64,000 nucleotides of DNA from Gammaproteobacteria bacterium (GCA_024639905.1 JAHEGE010000008.1:165099-229098), one strand, 5' to 3'; counted from the first letter of the stretch, positions 16,187-25,696 are shown. The notes: generated by a model not told the origin, from the letters alone. Numbers and translations are program-made.

Positions 16187-17875
16187 ATCGGCGCCTTGGT
16201 CTAGGTATTTCCAGCTTACCGCGCCGAAGAACATTTCGTCCCAGCTCTGCTGGCCCCAGGGCACAGCGCGCTCTGGATCAGGGTTTGCAGGGTTTTGCGC
16301 CGAGTTATCGAACGCGCCGACTGCAGTGATCTTCGTGCCTGCGGGGATAAACTTCGGCTGTTCGTAGGTGTAGCTCAGCTGCCATGCGTAGTTGTACTGC
16401 GCAATGTTGATGAGCTCTTCCTGTGTGCCGTCTGGGTAGTCGGCGTAGAAGCGCATGTATTTGCCACGGAAATGCATGTGCGGCAAGAAGCTGTGAATCT
16501 CGGCGTCTTTCTTGATCATGATCGACGCAGTCTGCTCGAAGGCAGGATCGTTGGCGGGGATCGTCGTCCACGTATTGGGGAAGATGCACGCACACTGGCC
16601 CGACATACGCTCAGCAGGCTCTTCGCCTTCTGGGTAGAACCAGAGTCCGATTTCGCCTTCGTCGACCGACTCCTTGCCATTCGTTGTGTAATGCAAGTTC
16701 AAGTTGAGCACCGAACCTGCTTTGATTAGTCCGCCCGTGTTAGGTGGGTTCATCGCAGGCGTAGCTCCTGGGATGTAGGCGGTAATGCTTGCCTTGTTAG
16801 GATCGCCGCTGCCAAGGAAGCCTCCACGCGACTCACCAGGGAAGTCCAGGCGGTTGATCGTGTGGTGCAAGACGGTGCGGTCGCCTGCTATATATTGACT
16901 GCCGCGTAGCCAGCGATCAGTGGGAATATCGATCGGCACGGCGACATCACGATAGTCGAGCACACCGGTTGCCGGCACAGACTGCGCGGGCACTTTAATG
17001 ATGTAGTCTGGCTCGCCGAACGCCCACTTTGTTTCTGGCCATACTAGTTCGGTAAGCGGGTCGTTGCCGTCGTCCTTTGGTGCACCCGCCTCAACCCAGG
17101 CGATGATGTTGCGCACGTCGGCATCGTCCACCAACATGTCATTCAGGAACTCGCCGATGTGACCATCGATCTGACCCGGTGGCATACGCTTAGTCATAAG
17201 CACTTCACGAATCATCGGCGACCAGCCTTTAACCATCGTGTAGCTATCCATCGCGAAGGGAGCAATGCCGCCTTCACGGTGACATGCCGCACAGTTCTCG
17301 GCGAGTACTGGTGCGACGTCTTGAGAATAAGAAGGCACGGCCGCCATGTGCTCGTAGCTAACGGGTGAGCCGTCAGTCGCGGTTAAGGCCACGCTTACTG
17401 CTTCGCCAGCTAGGATTTCACTGATCGCCGCTTCGGCGCCCGCGACGCTGCCGCGGTAATCCACGGTAAAGGCACGCGGGCTATAGAGCAGCACCTCGCC
17501 TGTGCGCTCGATACCGAGCTCCTCGGAAATCACGCGCGCATCGTCCATCAGCACAGGTATTTCGACGCCGTACTCGGCAAGCTTCGCCTTCACCTCGGCA
17601 CGGTTCTTCTTACCCATCGGGTTGATCATGAAGAACTCGACGCCTGCGTCTTCGTATTTTGCCTTCAACGCGGCGAAATCGCCGGCCGCAGCAGCAGAGG
17701 CCGCGCTGTCGTTAGCTTGTACGAAGAGGGCAATTGTCTTGTGGTCGTCGTACCAGCTCATCGAGTGGTGGTAGCCGTCTTGGTCAAGCAGTGAGAAATC
17801 TCCCACGCGCTCTGCCGCGACTGCGGACATCGAGGCTGCGACTACCGCAGCGCCAAGCAATAATTTTGACTTCAC
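16184..17875 (-). CDS. Redoxin-cytochrome c-copper monooxygenase-like fusion protein
   Basis: A 563-residue periplasmic protein with three domains. Residues about 20-170: a thioredoxin/redoxin fold (FSLLDQDGYHHS, VEFFMINP) with no cysteine at all, so not redox-active by itself. Residues 185-270: a cytochrome c domain with CAACH and a MPPGQID segment with the likely axial Met. Residues 280-563: a domain resembling copper type II ascorbate-dependent monooxygenases, with HHTINRL, NLHYTTN, HSFLPHMHFRG and WDEMFFG supplying candidate ligands for two coppers. GTG at 17875 is chosen because AAGGAG lies 6 bases before it and it gives a proper signal peptide ending SAVAA. The stop codon is inside a REP-like repeat. 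Substrate is unknown; the haem may feed electrons to copper. Confidence 0.8.
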   Translation of the reverse strand: MKSKLLLGAAVVAASMSAVAAERVGDFSLLDQDGYHHSMSWYDDHKTIALFVQANDSAASAAAAGDFAALKAKYEDAGVEFFMINPMGKKNRAEVKAKLAEYGVEIPVLMDDARVISEELGIERTGEVLLYSPRAFTVDYRGSVAGAEAAISEILAGEAVSVALTATDGSPVSYEHMAAVPSYSQDVAPVLAENCAACHREGGIAPFAMDSYTMVKGWSPMIREVLMTKRMPPGQIDGHIGEFLNDMLVDDADVRNIIAWVEAGAPKDDGNDPLTELVWPETKWAFGEPDYIIKVPAQSVPATGVLDYRDVAVPIDIPTDRWLRGSQYIAGDRTVLHHTINRLDFPGESRGGFLGSGDPNKASITAYIPGATPAMNPPNTGGLIKAGSVLNLNLHYTTNGKESVDEGEIGLWFYPEGEEPAERMSGQCACIFPNTWTTIPANDPAFEQTASIMIKKDAEIHSFLPHMHFRGKYMRFYADYPDGTQEELINIAQYNYAWQLSYTYEQPKFIPAGTKITAVGAFDNSAQNPANPDPERAVPWGQQSWDEMFFGAVSWKYLDQGAD

Positions 17876-18078
17876 GTCTGACTCCTTGATTCGTCGCCCT
17901 ACTTTTGTCGGACGCACGATAGAACTTAGTAAAATGAATCTGTGAAAATTCGTAACACCTGCTGACTCTACGAAGTCTACGAATCGGTGTCAACCGGATA
18001 ATCTGGCGACAACTCAAACGCTTATCGCGCATTGGGGCGCTCGACCGTGCGCCTCTGCACTCTTGTTGCCAAGTCTGT

Positions 18079-18876
18079 TCAGCTGGCAGCCCGAAGCAAA
18101 GCGCGCAGCGGTGCGTAAAGCGTCGCGTTGGCAACCAGAATGTCGCTGCTATAAAACTGCGTATCTTCGCCTTCGGGTACGTCGCCGAAATGGCCGTAGA
18201 TCGCACCTGCCTCTTTGGCTATCAACTGCGCCGCAGCATAATCCCACACACTCAGGCTCTCGTAGTAGCCGTCCAGCCGCCCTGCAGCAACAAAGCAAAT
18301 ATCGAGCGCGGCCGAACCCAACCGCCGAATGTCTGCACATTGGGCGAGCACGGCGCCGAGGCGTTTGACCATCGGCTCGAGGCCAGTCTTTACGTAGGGA
18401 AAGCCCGTGGCAATGATCGCACGGTCGAGACGCTTCTCATCGGCGACGGCAATCCGCGCGCCGTTTAGCGTAGCGCCTTCGCCGCGCTTCGCCGCGAACA
18501 ACTCCTCAGTGAACGGGTTATACACCACGCCATGCTGAATCTGGCCGTTGTCGACGAAGGCAATCGATACCGCCGACTGATTGAGGCCGTGGGCGAAATT
18601 CACTGTGCCGTCGATAGGGTCAACAATCCACAGCGGGCCTTCGATATCCTGCACGCGACCGAGGTCGGGCGAGGATTCCTCTGAGAGGATTCTGTGGCTC
18701 GGATAGGCGGCAAGGATTTCCCGCGCGATGAGCGCGTCTGCGGCGATATCTGCCTGCGTGACGATCTCGATACCCCCCTTATAGTCTCGCTCAAGCGGCT
18801 CGTGACGACGCAGCTCCGCAATCATGTCGCCAGCGCGATGAGCGAGGTCGAGGGTGAACTCGAAGGTGGAATTCAT
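18079..18876 (-). CDS. Inositol monophosphatase family protein (SuhB-like)
   Basis: A 265-residue magnesium-dependent phosphatase of the inositol monophosphatase/CysQ superfamily. Metal and substrate motifs are complete: EES (near residue 68), WIVDPIDGTVNFAHG (residues 84-98) and WDYAAAQLIAKEAG (about 212). SuhB proteins hydrolyse inositol-1-phosphate and in E. coli also act on rRNA antitermination. The gene stands alone, so I cannot choose between SuhB, CysQ or a nucleotide phosphatase; the DPIDGTVNFAHG form favours the SuhB side. Start is the only in-frame ATG at the expected position. Confidence 0.88.
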   Translation of the reverse strand: MNSTFEFTLDLAHRAGDMIAELRRHEPLERDYKGGIEIVTQADIAADALIAREILAAYPSHRILSEESSPDLGRVQDIEGPLWIVDPIDGTVNFAHGLNQSAVSIAFVDNGQIQHGVVYNPFTEELFAAKRGEGATLNGARIAVADEKRLDRAIIATGFPYVKTGLEPMVKRLGAVLAQCADIRRLGSAALDICFVAAGRLDGYYESLSVWDYAAAQLIAKEAGAIYGHFGDVPEGEDTQFYSSDILVANATLYAPLRALLRAAS

Positions 18877-19048
18877 ATTAGTAATTTCCCGGGATTACTC
18901 CCCATGTCCATTAGCTTTCGATCAGTGGGGTCGCTAAAATTGATCGTCCGCAATGTACTAGAGTTCACACTTCTAAACTAGCCATCGCCACGCAGCTACT
19001 CTAAGCTGTTTGCAAGAGAAACAGGCAATTCGCCATGAGAACACCGCA

Positions 19049-20404
19049 ATGAGCTACTCCGGATGGGGCCGCTACCCCACAGTGGACTCGCTTCTCGTCG
19101 AGCCCAGCACGCCCGACGACTTCGCGAGACTCATCAGCCCGGCGCCAGATCTGCCGGGCAAGGCTATACCCCGTGGCGCCGGCCGCAGCTATGGCGACAG
19201 CGCGCTCGCTGAGAACCTGCTCAGCACGCGTTACTTGGACAATTTCTGCGGCATTAACACCTCTGAGCAAGGGGTTACCGTGCTGCGATGTGCGTCTGGT
19301 CTCAGCCTCGATGAGGTGCTGCAAACCATAGTACCTAAGGGCTTTTTCCTACCCGTAGTGGCCGGCACCAAGGCCGTGACCGTGGGCGGCGCCATCGCCA
19401 GCGACATCCACGGCAAGAACCACCACCGAGAAGGCAGCTTCTGCGACCACGTCGATTCCCTGCAACTGCTGCTCGCCAGCGGCGAAGTGATTACCTGCAG
19501 TCGCAACAACAACGCTGACCTTTTCTTAGCCACCTGCGGTGGCATGGGACTGACCGGTTTGATCCTCGACGCGAGCCTGCGCCTCATTACTCTGCCTTCG
19601 CTCGATATCGCCCAGCGCTCGCTCGTCGCTGCTAACCTAAAAGACAGCATGGAACTCATGACGGCACACGATGATGCGCATTACAGTGTGGCGTGGATTG
19701 ATTGTCTCGCACGCCACAGCGCACAGGGACGCTCGATCTTATTCCTCGGCGAGCACGCCTCTGCCGACAGCGCTCGACCTCGCTCGAGGCTAAGCAGCCC
19801 CTCAGCAAAGCCGCCACAAAGAAGGACGCTTAGCGTCCCTTTTAATGCGCCCGCGGCGCTGCTCAATCGCTATTCCATGAGCGCGTTTAACGCCACCTAC
19901 TTCGCGCTCAAGAAGGCCCTAGCTGCGGAGTCGAAAGTCGACTACGACGCCTACTTCTTTCCCCTCGAACGCCTGCGCAACTGGAACCGGCTCTATGGCA
20001 GCAAAGGCTTTTTACAATACCAACTCGTCATACCCTGCGAATCGGCGTATGCGGGAATTAGCGCCGTGCTCGAGCGCGTAGCTGCAGCGGGCAAGGGCTC
20101 ATTCCTGTCAGTGCTCAAACGCTTTGGCAAAGGCAATGCGAATCTGCTGTCATTCCCCACCGAGGGCTATACCCTAGCGCTCGATTTTAAATACGAGCCA
20201 AGCCTATTCCCGCTGCTCGACGAACTCGATGCGATCGTGCTCGATCACGGCGGCAGGCTTTATCTTGCGAAGGACGCACGCATGAGTGCCGAATTCTTCC
20301 GCAAGACCTACCCTAATTGGGAGCGCTTCCTAGAGATCAAAGCCAAAGTCGATCCCGGCGGCCAGTTCTCGTCGCTGCAATCGCGTCGGCTCGGGCTTGG
20401 CTAA
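19049..20404 (+). CDS. FAD-linked oxidase resembling DprE1
   Basis: About 451 residues, a VAO-type flavoenzyme. Residues match the order in DprE1, which oxidises the 2'-OH of polyprenylphosphoryl-ribose: GWGRYPT at the start, FAD-binding PRGAGRSYGDSA, AGTKAVTVGGAIASDIHGKNHH (including the HGKNHH His region), FCDHVDSL, and a C-terminal DARMSAEFFRKTYPNW. The following genes encode a DprE2-like reductase and a HAD-UbiA prenyltransferase, the other steps of that pathway, so the assignment is more than fold similarity. An alternative is another sugar-alcohol or lactone oxidase. ATG at 19049 (MSYSGWGRYP) fits the family start; an upstream TTG at 19010 has no support. Confidence 0.8.
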   Translation: MSYSGWGRYPTVDSLLVEPSTPDDFARLISPAPDLPGKAIPRGAGRSYGDSALAENLLSTRYLDNFCGINTSEQGVTVLRCASGLSLDEVLQTIVPKGFFLPVVAGTKAVTVGGAIASDIHGKNHHREGSFCDHVDSLQLLLASGEVITCSRNNNADLFLATCGGMGLTGLILDASLRLITLPSLDIAQRSLVAANLKDSMELMTAHDDAHYSVAWIDCLARHSAQGRSILFLGEHASADSARPRSRLSSPSAKPPQRRTLSVPFNAPAALLNRYSMSAFNATYFALKKALAAESKVDYDAYFFPLERLRNWNRLYGSKGFLQYQLVIPCESAYAGISAVLERVAAAGKGSFLSVLKRFGKGNANLLSFPTEGYTLALDFKYEPSLFPLLDELDAIVLDHGGRLYLAKDARMSAEFFRKTYPNWERFLEIKAKVDPGGQFSSLQSRRLGLG

Positions 20405-20479
20405 GGCGCTAGCTACTCAAATCGACCCCAGTCCTGTAGCATCTCGTCGATCACCTGACTTGAGGCCCTGCAGCCGAGC

Positions 20480-21214
20480 ATGAACGTACTCCTTATAGGC
20501 GCCAACTCGGCGATCGCGAAAGCCGTCGCCCGTCGCTATGCTCAGCGCGGCGCCGCCCTTTTCCTTGCGGGCCGTGATCAATCGAGACTCACTGCCCTCA
20601 GTCAGGATCTGCTCGTGCGCGGCGCCGCTTCCGCTTCGACCTTCGACATCGACCTCACCGATACAGGCCGCCATCGCGAACTCATCTCTGCCGCGCAATC
20701 GACGCTTGGCAGAATCGATCTCGCGCTGCTCTGCCACGGGCAATTGCCCGATCAAGCAGCGTGCGAGCGAGATTTTTCTACTTACCATGCCAGCCTCGAG
20801 GTTAACGTTGTGAGCAGCCTGTCACTGCTCACCGAATTGGCCAACACGCTCGAGTCAGAGGGTAGTGGCACGATCGCCGTTATAACCTCGGTTGCGGGCG
20901 ACCGCGGACGCCGCAGCAATTACGCGTATGGCGCGAGCAAGGCGATGCTCTCGACGTATTTACAAGGACTCCGCGGGCGCTTGCATACGAGCGGCGTCAA
21001 CGTCGTTGACCTACGCCCTGGCCTGGTCGACTCACCGATGACTCGCGCGCTCAAGAAAGGCCCACTCTTCTCATCGCCGGATCGGGTTGCGACGAGCATA
21101 GTTAATGGCATAGACCGTGGCAGAAGCGTCGTCTACGCGCCGGGCTACTGGCGGCTAATCATGTTCATCGTCCGCTCGATCCCCGAGCGGCTGTTCAAAC
21201 GCCTTCACTTTTAG
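20480..21214 (+). CDS. Short-chain dehydrogenase resembling DprE2
   Basis: A 244-residue NAD(P)-dependent reductase. It has the Rossmann start LLIGANSAIAKAVARR, the middle NVVSSLSLL region and the catalytic Tyr and Lys in NYAYGASKA; GDRGRRSN before it resembles the RRSN segment of mycobacterial DprE2. DprE2 reduces the keto intermediate made by DprE1 to give the arabinose form. It lies 75 bases after the DprE1-like gene and 12 before the HAD-UbiA gene, on the same strand. The C-terminal hydrophobic/basic end (WRLIMFIVRSIPERLFKRL) would tether it to the membrane where its lipid substrate is. Confidence 0.8.
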   Translation: MNVLLIGANSAIAKAVARRYAQRGAALFLAGRDQSRLTALSQDLLVRGAASASTFDIDLTDTGRHRELISAAQSTLGRIDLALLCHGQLPDQAACERDFSTYHASLEVNVVSSLSLLTELANTLESEGSGTIAVITSVAGDRGRRSNYAYGASKAMLSTYLQGLRGRLHTSGVNVVDLRPGLVDSPMTRALKKGPLFSSPDRVATSIVNGIDRGRSVVYAPGYWRLIMFIVRSIPERLFKRLHF

Positions 21215-21226
21215 CGGAGATTCGCC

Positions 21227-22672
21227 ATGCCGACTCCCGCCGCGCCCATGCCGCTTTTCGTCGACCTCGACGGCACCGTAATCAAGTCAGATTTGTTGTT
21301 CGAATCGGTGCTTTGGCTCCTCCGACATCGACCTTGGACACTGCTTCTTTTACCTTTTTGGTTCCTACGCGGCCGCGCGTATCTTAAATACGCAGTCGCT
21401 AATCATGCGTGCCCAGAGCTTGATCATCAGCCGCGCAACCCCGAGTTCGAAGCCTACCTCCATGACGAAGCCGCCCGCGGTCGCGACCTAATCCTCATTT
21501 CGGCGAGCGACGAGCGGCTCGTCCGGCGAGTCGCCGACCAGCTCGGCTGCTTCGTCGACGCCATCGGCAGCGATGCGCACACCAACCTCAAAGGGGCGGC
21601 GAAACTGCTACGAATCCAGCACCTGTGTGGCGAGCGTCGCTTCGCCTACGCCGGCGATTCCCATGCCGACCTCGTGGTCTGGCAGGCCGCCGCTCAAATT
21701 ATCAGTGTGAACGCTACACCCGGAGTCCGCAGCGAGATCAACTCGTTGCCCGCAGAAAACGCCTCGCTAGCACCGCTGCATTTCGATGAGCCGGCCGCGA
21801 GAGGACGCGCATTTTGGTGCGCGCTGCGGCCCCACCAATGGCTGAAGAACAGCCTACTCTTTCTGCCGCTACTACTGTCTCATCAACTCGGGAATTTCGA
21901 TCTCCTCCTCGCTGCGTGCATCGGCTTCACGAGCTTTAGCCTGTGTGCTTCCAGCGTGTATTTACTCAACGACATGCTGGACCTCGAGAGTGATCGCGCG
22001 CATACCAGCAAACACGCGCGCCCCTTCGCAGCCGGCGACTTATCGCTGCGCATCGGCTTCGTCGCCGCGCCGCTTCTGCTGCTCGCCGCGTTTGCTATTG
22101 CCGCCAGCCTCAAGACTGAATTCATCGCGGTGCTGGCAATTTACTGGCTCGCGACACTCCTCTACAGCCTCGTGCTTAAGGCGATCTTCTTACTCGATGC
22201 CGTCGTGCTCGCCGGCTTATTCACCGCGCGCATCATCGCCGGTTCAGCCGCCATCGGCGTCGTCACTACCGACTGGCTGTTGGCTTTCTCACTGTGTATG
22301 TTTTTCGGACTCGCCTTAGTGAAGCGCTATGCAGAACTGATGAATCTGCAAAAGAGGGGAAAATCAGCGAGCACTGGACGCGGCTATCGCGTCGAACACC
22401 TGACCCTTCTTCGCCGCCTAGGCCTTGTGTCGAACAGCGTCGCCGTCGCCGTATTCGCGCTGTATGCCCTAGCGCCATCCACTGTACAGCTCTACAGCGA
22501 GCCGTTACTGCTCTTACCCGCCTGTCTCGGGATTCTCTATTTGGTGCTGCGACTGTGGAGCATCGCCCGAGCGGGCGAGCTTGAAGAAGACCCCGTGCGG
22601 TTTGCTATGCGCGACCATCGCAGCCAGCTTGTGTTGATCGCCTGCGCACTGGTGATTTGGCTCGCAATCTAG
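21227..22672 (+). CDS. HAD phosphatase-UbiA prenyltransferase fusion, decaprenylphosphate phosphoribosyltransferase-like
   Basis: A 481-residue membrane protein. Residues 1-175 form a HAD domain with FVDLDGTVIKSD as motif I, ISASDE as motif II and AGDSHADL as motif IV. From about residue 195, LRPHQWLKN and then the Mg-binding motif NDMLDLESDRAHTSKHARP belong to the UbiA family, closest in pattern to the enzyme that moves phosphoribose from PRPP to decaprenyl phosphate in mycobacteria. Eight or so helices follow. In that pathway a separate phosphatase removes the 5'-phosphate before DprE1/DprE2; here a HAD domain is fused and could do this step (inference). Ribosome site GGAGA. The end overlaps the convergent SRAP gene by 4 bases. 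Confidence 0.82.
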   Translation: MPTPAAPMPLFVDLDGTVIKSDLLFESVLWLLRHRPWTLLLLPFWFLRGRAYLKYAVANHACPELDHQPRNPEFEAYLHDEAARGRDLILISASDERLVRRVADQLGCFVDAIGSDAHTNLKGAAKLLRIQHLCGERRFAYAGDSHADLVVWQAAAQIISVNATPGVRSEINSLPAENASLAPLHFDEPAARGRAFWCALRPHQWLKNSLLFLPLLLSHQLGNFDLLLAACIGFTSFSLCASSVYLLNDMLDLESDRAHTSKHARPFAAGDLSLRIGFVAAPLLLLAAFAIAASLKTEFIAVLAIYWLATLLYSLVLKAIFLLDAVVLAGLFTARIIAGSAAIGVVTTDWLLAFSLCMFFGLALVKRYAELMNLQKRGKSASTGRGYRVEHLTLLRRLGLVSNSVAVAVFALYALAPSTVQLYSEPLLLLPACLGILYLVLRLWSIARAGELEEDPVRFAMRDHRSQLVLIACALVIWLAI

Positions 22673-23358
22673 GCGACGATCAGAAACGACTCCGCTATCG
22701 GCTGCCATGTACTAGGTCTGTCTATCGGCGTTATCTTCATCGGAACTCTCACGCGCGGTTGCAACAACTCCGCAAACTCTTCCACGCGATCGAAATCTGG
22801 GTCTAACCATTTCTGCACGAGTGCAGCATCGGTGTGATCTATCATTAGCGGCATCGACTTCGGATGAATAGCTTGCCACTGCGGAAGCAACGGCGGCAGG
22901 GTGATAATCGAGGCGCCGAGCACAGATTCCCCAGTTAGGCGATTGAGGTAGCGCCGGTAGACGCCACCAAAAGCGATCGCAGAGTCAGCCAACTCGATCT
23001 TGTGATAGGTCTTCTTATCGCCCAGGCCCTCGACAAAAGCGCTTGCTGGGATGAGACAGCGCGACTCACGAAACGGTTGGTAGGCGGCGGCACGAGGCTG
23101 GCCTAGCTTGTCGGCACGTGAATTGAAGCTCGCGTATTTGTAATTCGGCTTGAGTGTCTGTGGGTCGATCAGCAACCACCACAGCGCCTCACTCACATGC
23201 CGCGCACCCCCTTCGCTCGCTCGGTCTTGATGCACTATCGCGATCGTCGCACCTGGCGCGATGTCAGCCCGAAGCTGCTGCGCCGGCACTGGCACGCCGA
23301 GCATTTCGCACAGCAGTTGCACCTGTGGGCTATCGATTAAGTTGAAGCGGCCACACAT
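22669..23358 (-). CDS. SRAP/HMCES-type abasic-site protein (YedK-like)
   Basis: A 229-residue SOS response-associated peptidase family protein. Members form a covalent thiazolidine link between Cys2 and abasic sites in single-stranded DNA, protecting the genome. All active residues can be placed: Cys2 in MCGRFNL, Asn in FNSRADKL, Glu in SAFVEG and His in AIHPKSMPLMI. Length is normal. It stands alone, convergent with the HAD-UbiA gene, and divergent from the tannase-like gene with a 166-base intergenic region. Confidence 0.92.
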   Translation of the reverse strand: MCGRFNLIDSPQVQLLCEMLGVPVPAQQLRADIAPGATIAIVHQDRASEGGARHVSEALWWLLIDPQTLKPNYKYASFNSRADKLGQPRAAAYQPFRESRCLIPASAFVEGLGDKKTYHKIELADSAIAFGGVYRRYLNRLTGESVLGASIITLPPLLPQWQAIHPKSMPLMIDHTDAALVQKWLDPDFDRVEEFAELLQPRVRVPMKITPIDRPSTWQPIAESFLIVA

Positions 23359-23524
23359 TGGTTATTCTCCCAGCTCTGATTCATTGCATCCACGTAATGG
23401 CGCCCTGTTGGCCGCCGCGATACAGTGCTAATCTCTTCAGTTAACTTTAAAGTCAAAGCTTGCGCGAATAGTCTCAGCTTACGAGCGGAGGATAAAGCAC
23501 CGGCGCCACCAGAGTGATTCAACA

Positions 23525-25198
23525 ATGCGCATCGAGAACATGAAAAGACTCGCCCTCGCCCCATTCTTAGTCGCCTTTATGTTTTCCGCTCAGGCCCAGA
23601 GCGGCGACGACGCCAGCGCCTGCGCGGCACTCATCGACGCACGCGACCTGACGATTCTCTCGGCGACCCTTCGCAATAATACGACATCGAGAGAGCCCTA
23701 CTGCTATGTGCGCGGACTCATCGCTCCCGCCATTCATTACCACGCGCAGCTGCCGCTACCGCGCAACTGGAATGGCCGCTTCTTACAGTGGGGCGACGGT
23801 GGCAAAGACGGCGACCTCGATTTCGCCGACCATCGGGTCGCCGAGGGCTATGCGGTTGCCAATAGCAATACGGGTCACGACGCCGGCACCGAACCGGGGT
23901 CTGCTTTCGGCTATAACAACCGCCAGGCTGAAATAGACTTCGGCTTCCGCGCCGTGCACCTCACCACCCTCGCGGGCAAGGCCTTAGCCGAGGACTACTA
24001 CACACGCAGGCCCGACTACGCGTATTTCGAGGGCTGTTCGACAGGCGGACGCCAAGGCCTAATGGAGGCCCAGCGCTATCCGAACGACTTCGACGGCATC
24101 GTCGCCGGCGCGCCGGTGAATTTCTATCAAGCGATGAATGCCGCAGGCACGTGGCATCTACAGCGGGTGTTTAAAGATAACTTCGCCGGCAATCTCGCCG
24201 TTGATGCCGATGGTGATGGCAGCGCCGAAAATTTAGCGGGGCTGCGTTTCCTTAACCGACTCGTGTTAGACCAGTGTGACGTAGGCACCGCACGTGACTC
24301 TATCCGCGATGGGGTGATCGACAACCCACTGGCCTGCGAGTTCGACGCGCGCGAGGAGCTCGCGCGCTATCAGTGCGACTCAGGCCAAACGCCCGAGGCC
24401 TGTTTTAGTCCTGCTCAGATCGAGACTATTGCCGATTTCTATGAAGGCCCCCAAGCGCCCGATGGCAGCACAATCTATCCCGGCAAGACCAAAGGCTCGG
24501 AGCTGGACTGGGCCGGCCTTTTCATTCCCCACGCAGGCAACGACATGAATCCCAGCATGCTGCGCGGTCCCGCCGGCGATCACGTCAACTACCTGTTCTA
24601 TGCCAGCGATCCGGGCGTCACCATCCCTGCGCTTAACGACCCGCTCTATAAAGCACGCGCGAGCGGCGCGAATCCCGAATTTCATTGGCTCGACTTCGAC
24701 GTCACCGATTTCGCAGACGGCAAGGCAAGTGAGATGAGTGCACTCATGGATGCAACCGATGCAGACCTGTCGAGCTTTCTACTCGAGCGCGGAGGCAAGC
24801 TACTCCTCTATCACGGCCTTAGTGACGCCTTGTCCGTGGCCACGGCGACGATCGGCTACTTTAACAGCGTCGTTGACACCACATTCGACGGGGACCATGA
24901 CCGCGCCGGCGAACACACGCGCCTATTTTTAGCACCAGGCATGGGCCACTGTGGTGGCGGCCCGGGACCCAATAGCTGGGATAAGTTAGTCCCGCTGGTC
25001 GACTGGGTTGAGAAAGGCGTCGCACCACAGCAGATCATCGCCACACACAGCGAGGCGGGCGCGGTGGTGAACGAAAGACCACTTTGCGCCTATCCCGAGC
25101 AGGCTCGCTTCGTCGGTCAGCCTGGACGCGACGGCGAACCCGACAACTGGATCGCCGGCAATTTCGAATGCGCAGCACCTGCAAGCCCTGAGCGATAA
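23525..25198 (+). CDS. Secreted tannase/feruloyl esterase family hydrolase
   Basis: A 557-residue exported alpha/beta hydrolase with signal peptide ending near SAQAQS. The family motifs are visible: nucleophile Ser in GCSTGGRQG (about residue 170, next to a Cys that pairs with one near the His), Asp in LSDALS and His in GMGHCGGGPGP. A Ca-binding-like insert (DADGDGSAENL, about 222) matches the lid domain of tannases. It would hydrolyse aromatic or aryl ester bonds such as gallate or ferulate esters. A second ATG at 23540 gives an equally good signal peptide. First gene of a same-strand run ending with the membrane protein at 29258. Confidence 0.88.
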   Translation: MRIENMKRLALAPFLVAFMFSAQAQSGDDASACAALIDARDLTILSATLRNNTTSREPYCYVRGLIAPAIHYHAQLPLPRNWNGRFLQWGDGGKDGDLDFADHRVAEGYAVANSNTGHDAGTEPGSAFGYNNRQAEIDFGFRAVHLTTLAGKALAEDYYTRRPDYAYFEGCSTGGRQGLMEAQRYPNDFDGIVAGAPVNFYQAMNAAGTWHLQRVFKDNFAGNLAVDADGDGSAENLAGLRFLNRLVLDQCDVGTARDSIRDGVIDNPLACEFDAREELARYQCDSGQTPEACFSPAQIETIADFYEGPQAPDGSTIYPGKTKGSELDWAGLFIPHAGNDMNPSMLRGPAGDHVNYLFYASDPGVTIPALNDPLYKARASGANPEFHWLDFDVTDFADGKASEMSALMDATDADLSSFLLERGGKLLLYHGLSDALSVATATIGYFNSVVDTTFDGDHDRAGEHTRLFLAPGMGHCGGGPGPNSWDKLVPLVDWVEKGVAPQQIIATHSEAGAVVNERPLCAYPEQARFVGQPGRDGEPDNWIAGNFECAAPASPER

Positions 25199-25222
25199 GA
25201 GAATTCAATAAAGGAATGACTC

Positions 25223-25696
25223 ATGAAAAATCCCGTCACAATTTTTAGTCGCGTACTTGTCCGCGCTTTGGGTTTCGCGTTGCTCTTTTGCAGCCTAATG
25301 GCTACGCCTACGGTGCTGGCACAAGAGGCGAGCTTCCGCGCCCGTTTGTCACCGATGCCAACCACGCCGCAGACGAAAAATACGATTACCGGCAGCGGCG
25401 AAGTAGGCGCGTCGCTAGACGGCAACACGCTCACGCTAAGCGGCAACTTCGCCGGTATGAACTCAATCGCGACGATGGCGCATCTACACCTCGGCCCACC
25501 GGCGCAGCCAGGCCCAGTGATCGCCACTCTCTCTGCTACGGAGGCAACCGGCGGCGAATTGAGCGCAGCGATAGAGCTAAGCGACGAGCAGCTCGCCGCT
25601 CTAAGAGCCAACTCGCTGTATATTCAAATTCACAGCGCGACGAACCCCGCAGGCGAACTGCGCGGGTGGCTATTCGCAAAGACGATTGAACAATAA
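25223..25696 (+). CDS. Secreted CHRD domain protein
   Basis: A 157-residue exported protein with a clear signal peptide (cleavage near VLAQE) and one CHRD domain: RARLSPMPTTP at the start, HLHLGPP and the ending SLYIQIHSATNPAGELRG, a pattern found in chordin and many bacterial proteins. Function is unknown; CHRD proteins often sit beside exported oxidases. AAAGGA lies 8 bases upstream of the ATG. It is 24 bases after the tannase-like gene and 49 before the PQQ dehydrogenase. Confidence 0.85.
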   Translation: MKNPVTIFSRVLVRALGFALLFCSLMATPTVLAQEASFRARLSPMPTTPQTKNTITGSGEVGASLDGNTLTLSGNFAGMNSIATMAHLHLGPPAQPGPVIATLSATEATGGELSAAIELSDEQLAALRANSLYIQIHSATNPAGELRGWLFAKTIEQ

